Shown one piece after another: positions 6,072 to 7,389 of a DNA stretch of 7,389 nt (position 1 is its first letter; the number at the start of each line of letters is the position of its first letter). A model generated the notes under the pieces. That model ran no database searches. It was given only the letters and a program-made list of their open reading frames with translations, and was not told the DNA's origin. The stretch is from CANHEE01 sp043777755. Lineage in GTDB: Bacteria; Bacteroidota; Bacteroidia; Chitinophagales; Saprospiraceae. The stretch spans positions 1 through 7,389 of the forward strand of contig JAYWHK010000258.1 of the NCBI GenBank assembly GCA_043777755.1, written 5' to 3'. The translations under genes and the position numbers were made by a program.

Positions 6072-6103
6072 TTGATTTATTTTATACTTTTATTGTACCT
6101 TTG
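6072..6103 (+). promoter_or_regulatory. Bacteroidota-type promoter of the cytochrome-paaC unit
   Basis: TACCTTTG (6096-6103) matches the -7 consensus TAnnTTTG. TTG (6072-6074) lies 21 bases upstream, inside the 17-23 spacing known for Bacteroidota. Transcription should start near 6107-6109, on or next to the ATG at 6108. It therefore excludes the upstream in-frame ATG at 6072 and predicts a leaderless or nearly leaderless mRNA. Confidence 0.6.
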
Positions 6104-6107
6104 TCTT

Positions 6108-6524
6108 ATGAAAAAAATAATCTATTGCAGCTTCTTTTTGTTTGCTTTCTTCACCTTATATACTTCTTGTAAAGATAGTACTTTTTCGCAAGGCAAAGAG
6201 CAATACGAGCAATTGTGCGCCAATTGTCATGGAAATGATGGTGCTGGTTTGGGCGGATTGATTCCTCCTTTGGCAAAATCTGATTACCTTAAAGACAATA
6301 AAGAAATGCTGGCTTGTATCATTAAAAATGGTTTGCAAGGCGAAATCCTCGTCAATGGCAAAAGTTACAATCAAGCAATGCCCGCAGCCCTTAACCAAAA
6401 TCTAACACCTGCCGACATCACGAATATTTGTAATTATGTTTTGTCTTCTTGGGACAATCAGTATGGCGCATTGACGCTTGATGATGTTCAAAAACAATTA
6501 AAAGCGTGTAAGAGAGGCGAGTGA
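6108..6524 (+). CDS. Monohaem class I c-type cytochrome, predicted lipoprotein
   Basis: The 138-residue product begins MKKIIYC, followed by a hydrophobic stretch (8-19) and a lipobox-like YTSC, with Cys21 as the likely lipidated residue and KDS after it. It is thus an envelope-anchored electron carrier. The haem-binding motif is CANCH (C37, C40, H41), followed by GNDGAGLGGLIPPL; the axial Met is probably M91 in NQAMPA. Size and order match small class I cytochromes c. C70, C108 and C134 are additional cysteines. An in-frame ATG at 6072 would add 12 hydrophobic residues, but the -33/-7 promoter elements lie within that extension, so 6108 is chosen. paaC follows after 32 bp on the same strand. 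PaaE normally supplies electrons to the Paa epoxidase from NADPH, so the cytochrome's link to that pathway is only positional. Its redox partner cannot be inferred. Confidence 0.9.
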   Translation: MKKIIYCSFFLFAFFTLYTSCKDSTFSQGKEQYEQLCANCHGNDGAGLGGLIPPLAKSDYLKDNKEMLACIIKNGLQGEILVNGKSYNQAMPAALNQNLTPADITNICNYVLSSWDNQYGALTLDDVQKQLKACKRGE

Positions 6525-6556
6525 GAATAAATTAATCAAAAAAATCAACCACAATA

Positions 6557-7315
6557 ATGAATCTAAAAACAGCCTTATACCAGCATCTTTTGCAATTGGC
6601 AGACAACGCTTTAATCTTGGGACATCGCCTTTCGGAATGGTGTGGACACGGCCCCATTCTCGAACAAGACATTGCGATTAGTAACATTGCGTTGGATTTT
6701 ATTGGTCAAGCGAGAATGTTGTATCAGTACGCCGCCGAGATTGAAGGAAAAGGTCGAAGCGAAGACGATTTGGCATATTTGCGTGATGCTTTCGAGTTTC
6801 GCAATGTTCTTTTGGTGGAACAGCCCAACCAAGATTGGGGCTATACGATTGTACGTCAGTTTTTGTACGATGCGTATAATTTTTATTTTCATCAGTCATT
6901 GACGCAAAGTAAAGACCCTAAAATTGCAGCGTATGCCGAAAAAGCCATTAAAGAAATCACCTATCATTTGCGATGGAGTTCGGAATGGATGATTCGTTTG
7001 GGCGATGGAACGGAAGAAAGTCACCGTCGTGTTCAAGAAGCACTCAACGATTATTATGTGTATGCGGCTGAATTATTGGAAAGTAATGAAGCAGACAAAA
7101 TTATGGCAGAAGAAGGTATTAGCGTTGATTTGGCGTACATTCGTCCGATGGTCGAAGAGCGAATTGATTTTGTTTTGGCAGAAGCAAAATTAGAAAAACC
7201 CGTGGTGAAATGGGCGCAAACTGGCGGAAAAGCAGGTCGCCACTCTGAGCATTTGGGTTATATTTTGGCTGAAATGCAGTATTTGCAAAGGGCTTATCCT
7301 AATGCAGAATGGTAG
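6557..7315 (+). CDS. paaC: Phenylacetyl-CoA 1,2-epoxidase, structural subunit PaaC
   Basis: PaaC is the non-catalytic ferritin-like subunit that pairs with PaaA in the PaaABCE multicomponent oxygenase, which converts phenylacetyl-CoA to its ring 1,2-epoxide in aerobic phenylacetate degradation. The 252 residues match the family length (E. coli about 248). Conserved blocks include EWCGHGP (27-33), NIALDFIGQAR (43-53), LLVEQPN (85-91), KEITYHLR (132-139), RLGDGTEES, and TGGKAGRHSEHLG with AEMQYLQR (222-245). The protein is helical throughout, with no signal peptide, and is cytoplasmic. The ATG start aligns with the family N-terminus. It follows the cytochrome gene by 32 bp with no promoter or terminator between, so it is probably co-transcribed. 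paaA and paaB, which usually sit directly upstream, are absent, and a repeat rather than a tightly spaced paaD follows. The gene appears intact. Confidence 0.95.
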   Translation: MNLKTALYQHLLQLADNALILGHRLSEWCGHGPILEQDIAISNIALDFIGQARMLYQYAAEIEGKGRSEDDLAYLRDAFEFRNVLLVEQPNQDWGYTIVRQFLYDAYNFYFHQSLTQSKDPKIAAYAEKAIKEITYHLRWSSEWMIRLGDGTEESHRRVQEALNDYYVYAAELLESNEADKIMAEEGISVDLAYIRPMVEERIDFVLAEAKLEKPVVKWAQTGGKAGRHSEHLGYILAEMQYLQRAYPNAEW

Positions 7316-7341
7316 TTTTTGTGCGTTAAAATCCGTATATT

Positions 7342-7389
7342 GTTGGATTACGCAGCGTTGGATTCCGTAGCGTTGGCATTAATGCCAAC
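7342..7389. repeat. GTTGGATTnCGnAGC tandem repeat ending in an 18-bp palindrome (runs to window edge)
   Basis: Two 15-base units, GTTGGATTACGCAGC (7342-7356) and GTTGGATTCCGTAGC (7357-7371), differ at two positions. A third, variant unit begins at 7372 and forms the perfect palindrome GTTGGCATTAATGCCAAC (7372-7389), which reaches the window end. It starts 26 bases after the paaC stop. It may be a dispersed palindromic repeat or part of a terminator; the rest lies outside the window. Confidence 0.6.

Larger units (their letters stand above)
5209..6107. other. Long divergent intergenic region (about 0.9 kb)
   Basis: This region separates the leftward T9SS-protein gene from the rightward cytochrome gene and has no supportable CDS. 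In order it holds an AAAGTCAAAAT repeat (5312-5353), a 13-base palindrome CGTAATTATTACG (5410-5422), a hairpin cluster with promoter- and terminator-like ends (5536-5705), an 8-bp inverted repeat (5871-5906), and an extremely AT-rich stretch (about 5968-6047). The cytochrome promoter follows. On the minus strand TACTTTTG (5618-5611) is a perfect -7 box match that could serve the large gene, but it has no TTG at the right spacing and would imply a roughly 400-base leader. I call no promoter for that gene. Confidence 0.6.

Noticed and set aside
6072..6107. Upstream ATG extending the cytochrome by 12 residues
   Set aside because: The extension is covered by the -33 and -7 promoter elements, and MKKIIYC at 6108 makes a normal lipoprotein signal.
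6156..6398. Antisense frame over the cytochrome gene
   Set aside because: It is a shadow of a gene with a clear CxxCH motif and signal peptide.
6611..7193. Four frames overlapping paaC on both strands
   Set aside because: paaC matches its family along its full length, so the others are incidental.
7342..7389. CRISPR array at the window end
   Set aside because: The 15-base units are contiguous with no spacers and no cas gene is present.

Overview
This is an AT-rich window from a member of the Bacteroidota. Three things point there: a 1274-residue secreted protein that ends in a type IX secretion (T9SS) sorting domain, promoter-like TAnnTTTG boxes in place of sigma70-type boxes, and no Shine-Dalgarno sequence ahead of the genes. 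The style of the large protein (Cys-rich HYR-like modules, then a Bacteroidota-type dockerin segment, then the T9SS tail) is common in Saprospiria, Chitinophagales and Cytophagales. I cannot place the organism more finely.

Layout. From 188 to 826 (minus) lies pdxH, the FMN-dependent oxidase that makes pyridoxal 5'-phosphate; it starts with GTG. From 827 to 1383 is a gene-free, structure-rich spacer. It holds degenerate GATTT-type repeats, a strong terminator for the large gene upstream of it, and short tandem and inverted repeats. From 1384 to 5208 (minus) lies the large T9SS-exported surface or extracellular protein. From 5209 to 6107 is a 0.9-kb non-coding region. Its centre (5536-5705) has a perfect TAnnTTTG box followed by five consecutive potential hairpins, the last with a U-rich tail on the + strand. 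This is the best candidate in the window for something undescribed, such as a small structured RNA or a mobile palindromic-repeat cluster. The right part of the spacer is very AT-rich and carries the promoter of the rightward genes.

The rightward genes are a small monohaem c-type cytochrome predicted to be a lipoprotein (6108-6524) and, 32 bp later, paaC (6557-7315), the structural subunit of phenylacetyl-CoA 1,2-epoxidase. They look co-transcribed, but paaA and paaB, which usually precede paaC, are absent. After paaC the window ends in GTTGGATT-type repeats closed by a perfect 18-bp palindrome.

The three functional blocks (vitamin B6 salvage, a T9SS surface protein, and a cytochrome with an aromatic degradation subunit) have no evident joint role. 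The least ordinary content is in the non-coding regions. No tRNA, rRNA, CRISPR array, transposase or phage gene was seen.
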